Notes under the pieces: model-generated
Databases searched by the model: none
What the model saw: the letters and a program-made list of their open reading frames with translations, nothing else
Told to the model about the DNA's origin: nothing
Program-made: the position numbers and the translations under genes
Part shown: piece by piece, positions 51,498-53,151 of the stretch
Numbering within the stretch: the first letter of the stretch is position 1
Layout: the number at the start of each line of letters is the position of its first letter
Assembly (NCBI GenBank): GCA_031835245.1
Contig: JAVKOQ010000348.1
Span: 1 to 53,151, forward strand
DNA from: Balamuthia mandrillaris
Lineage: Eukaryota > Discosea > Longamoebia > Balamuthiidae
Length of the DNA: 53,151 bases
Direction: 5' to 3'

Positions 51498-51902
51498 AGT
51501 GTAAATGTACAGCACAGCGTTTTTTTGAAGTTCAAGCACTCTCTTCTGTCTGCTGTTTCTGAAGCACCTGATGCTTGTTCTCCGGCAGCGTCGACAAGAA
51601 TTCAAGGTTTACCAGCACTCCTGCAGATTTGTTGAAGAAAAAAGCTGACGTGTAAATTGCCAATTTTGTCCCTTTAAATTTATCCAAAAAGAAAAAAAGT
51701 TAAACGTTTAATTGTTAACAAAAGAAACAGAAAGAGCGAAACGTTCACTCCCCCCTCTCCTCTCCTGCGGTAACTATTCCTTTGTGCCCCCCCTTTTTTT
51801 TTTCTATCTCCCTCCAGCGCGTTGTTCTTACCATTACTCTCTCCGCCTCTCTCTCTTTTTCTTTGGTCGACGCAGTCAATAAAAAAATAAACTCTCACAC
51901 CA
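51498..51902. other. Intergenic region upstream of the G gamma gene
   Basis: AT-rich, with C and T homopolymers near 51788-51803 and a CT-rich leader before the ATG. No other feature seen. Confidence 0.4.
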
Positions 51903-52118
51903 ATGTCAGCCCAACAATTGCGAAAGCTCGAGGCGGAGAAGGAAAGGATCAAGGAGCAGCTGGAGCTCTCCAAAAATTTCATCAAGGTGTCCGAGGCTTG
52001 CGAGCAGCTGGTGGAGTTCATCAAGAAGACGGAGGATCCCCTCTTGCCTGGCTTTGACGGCGAGATCAATCCCTGGATCAAATCGGAGGGCGGCAATGAG
52101 TGCTGCATTGCTTTCTAG
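51903..52118 (+). CDS. Heterotrimeric G protein gamma subunit
   Basis: Single exon, 71 aa, normal size for the family. It is a single long helix with LRKLEAEKERIKEQLELSKN for pairing with G beta, then FIKVSEACEQLVEFIKKTED PLLPGFDGEINPW with the conserved NPW, and a C-terminal CAAX box CIAF (Cys68, preceded by Cys67) for prenylation and membrane attachment. Its presence implies G beta and G alpha elsewhere in the genome and receptor signalling. The only intact gene in the window that lacks both introns and low-complexity sequence. Confidence 0.9.
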   Translation: MSAQQLRKLEAEKERIKEQLELSKNFIKVSEACEQLVEFIKKTEDPLLPGFDGEINPWIKSEGGNECCIAF

Positions 52119-52533
52119 AAAAAACCGCGATTTTTTGAACGCCCCCTTTTTTTTCCCCCTCACCAAGCACTTCTTTTTTGAAAAAAGTGTTTGAAGTTTG
52201 TTCAACTATATACCATGTACACAATAATCTTATTTTATTATCATTATTCCCCTGTGCTTCTTCTTCTCGAAAGAGAGAGTAATCGTCATCTTGTACAATT
52301 GAATCGCATCGACTTGTCCCTTGTTTTTCCCCTCTTGTGCCTGCTAACGTGTTATGTTTTCGAGTCGACACGACCTCAATTCGTCCGATCGATCTGTGAA
52401 CTACTCTTCCTTCGAGTCGACACGAAATAAAGAGTGAGAACTGAAAAAGGCGGGAAAAAAAACGTTCGGTACGAAGAGAAGAGAAACCAGTAGAAAAAAA
52501 GTAGCGGAGAAAAGCAAAAGTAAACAAGAAGCA
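52119..52533. other. Intergenic region between G gamma and the AlkB-like gene
   Basis: AT-rich; the sequence CGAGTCGACACGA occurs twice (about 52361 and 52413). AATAAA at 52426-52431. No supported gene. Confidence 0.4.
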
Positions 52534-53151
52534 ATGGAAGGAAGAACGGCACAAAAGGGAAGGCAGCCGGCTGCTTCTGCTCGAGGCAGGAGGAACCAAC
52601 GCATCACGCCTCCAGGTGGTGGAGGAGGAAACAAGCCGCTTCGCCCACGGAACCAAACCAACAACTCCTTGGCAACCTCCTCGCTGTCGTCGGAGGCCGT
52701 GTCGGTAGCGGGGAAAAAGGCGCAGCAGCAGCAGCTTCAGCAACCTGCTTTGATAACGCCCATCAGCTACGTGCCAACTGCTGTTGCCAGGGAGCAAGCG
52801 ACTGTTGAGATTCTTCAACCTGGTCTTGTACTTTTACGCAACGTCATCGACCTTGACACCCAACGCTGGTTTGTGTTATTCTCTGCTTCCCTCCTTTTTT
52901 TTTTTTTGAACTCTTCTTGGCTAACAATGGTCCAAATGGGTTTTTTTATTTTCATGGTAGGTTTGTACAGGAATGTTTTCGTTTGGGCGAAGGCAAAGAT
53001 GAGAGCTCGCCTGGTTTCTTCACACGTCAAGGCAACCTGCTCAAGCTGAACATGGGCACTCGCGGGCGCCTCATTGAGCCCATCTCCTCCTTCCCTCCTC
53101 GCTTTGCTGAGCAATGCCAAAACTATCTCTCTATGGCCATGGCCGTGGATG
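52534..53151 (+). CDS. AlkB-like 2-oxoglutarate dioxygenase, 5' part
   Basis: Two exons visible, 52534-52868 and 52961 to the window edge; the gene continues beyond 53151. After a ~90-residue basic, Gln/Ser-rich leader, the sequence EILQPGLVLLRNVIDLDTQR WFVQECFRLGEG, PGFFTR, GNLLKLNMGTRG and FPPRFAEQC matches the N-terminal nucleotide-recognition lid of AlkB family demethylases. The iron-binding HxD is not yet reached, so activity (DNA, RNA or protein repair) cannot be judged. Confidence 0.75.

Noticed and set aside
1-53151. CRISPR arrays, operons, bacterial ribosome-binding sites
   Set aside because: No spaced direct repeats of that kind; spliced genes and Pol III-type tRNA show a eukaryotic nuclear genome.

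Overview
This window is nuclear DNA of an intron-rich, gene-dense eukaryotic microbe. Introns are mostly 60-300 bases with GT-AG ends and are full of CT or CTT runs. Intergenic gaps are short, and mitochondrial, secretory and signalling genes occur without operons. The gene set (a heterotrimeric G protein gamma subunit, a rhodanese-plus-dual-specificity phosphatase, MORN and FG-GAP proteins, a TMEM175-type channel, a MULE transposon) fits an amoebozoan-like free-living protist. That lineage call is inference; no rRNA or other species marker is present.

Layout. 1-3280: a possible terminal exon, then mitochondrial ribosomal protein uL3m (minus). 3846-6542: a secreted FG-GAP beta-propeller protein. 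6652-10105: propionyl-CoA carboxylase alpha chain (minus, 10 exons). 10637-11600: a secretory FKBP. 12340-13943: CWC21/SRRM2-type splicing factor (minus). 14212-16689: a PPR-like, probably mitochondrial protein. 16837-18457: a small proline-rich ORF, tRNA-Arg(CCU) and an ITPase. 18697-19499: a DUF1990 protein. 19859-30019: a cytochrome P450 cluster with two intact paralogues and one decayed copy; a secreted subtilase lies inside it on the opposite strand. 30438-32666: a SAP-domain protein and a divergent TMEM175-like channel. 32818-36603: the first codons of a nucleoside-hydrolase-like gene, cut off where a MULE DNA transposon with 88-base terminal inverted repeats begins. 37023-40871: a MORN protein, an abundant-looking small protein and mitochondrial mL43. 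41187-43883: a lipase maturation factor. 44124-45890: an FMN split-barrel protein and a secreted protein. 46040-46850: a broken Ty1/copia relic. 47103-53151: the phosphatase, a glycosyltransferase, an OGFOD2-like oxygenase, G gamma and the 5' part of an AlkB-like gene running off the window.

The genes do not form one pathway. Shared features are the many head-to-head gene pairs separated by 160-570 bases and two such promoters carrying three palindromic TGACGTCA sites each. Pyrimidine-rich microsatellites in introns always lie on the coding strand. The P450 cluster shows intron loss and gene decay in progress. Almost all exon junctions given here were set by hand from splice signals, reading phase and family conservation; in the main genes the summed exon lengths are exact multiples of three.
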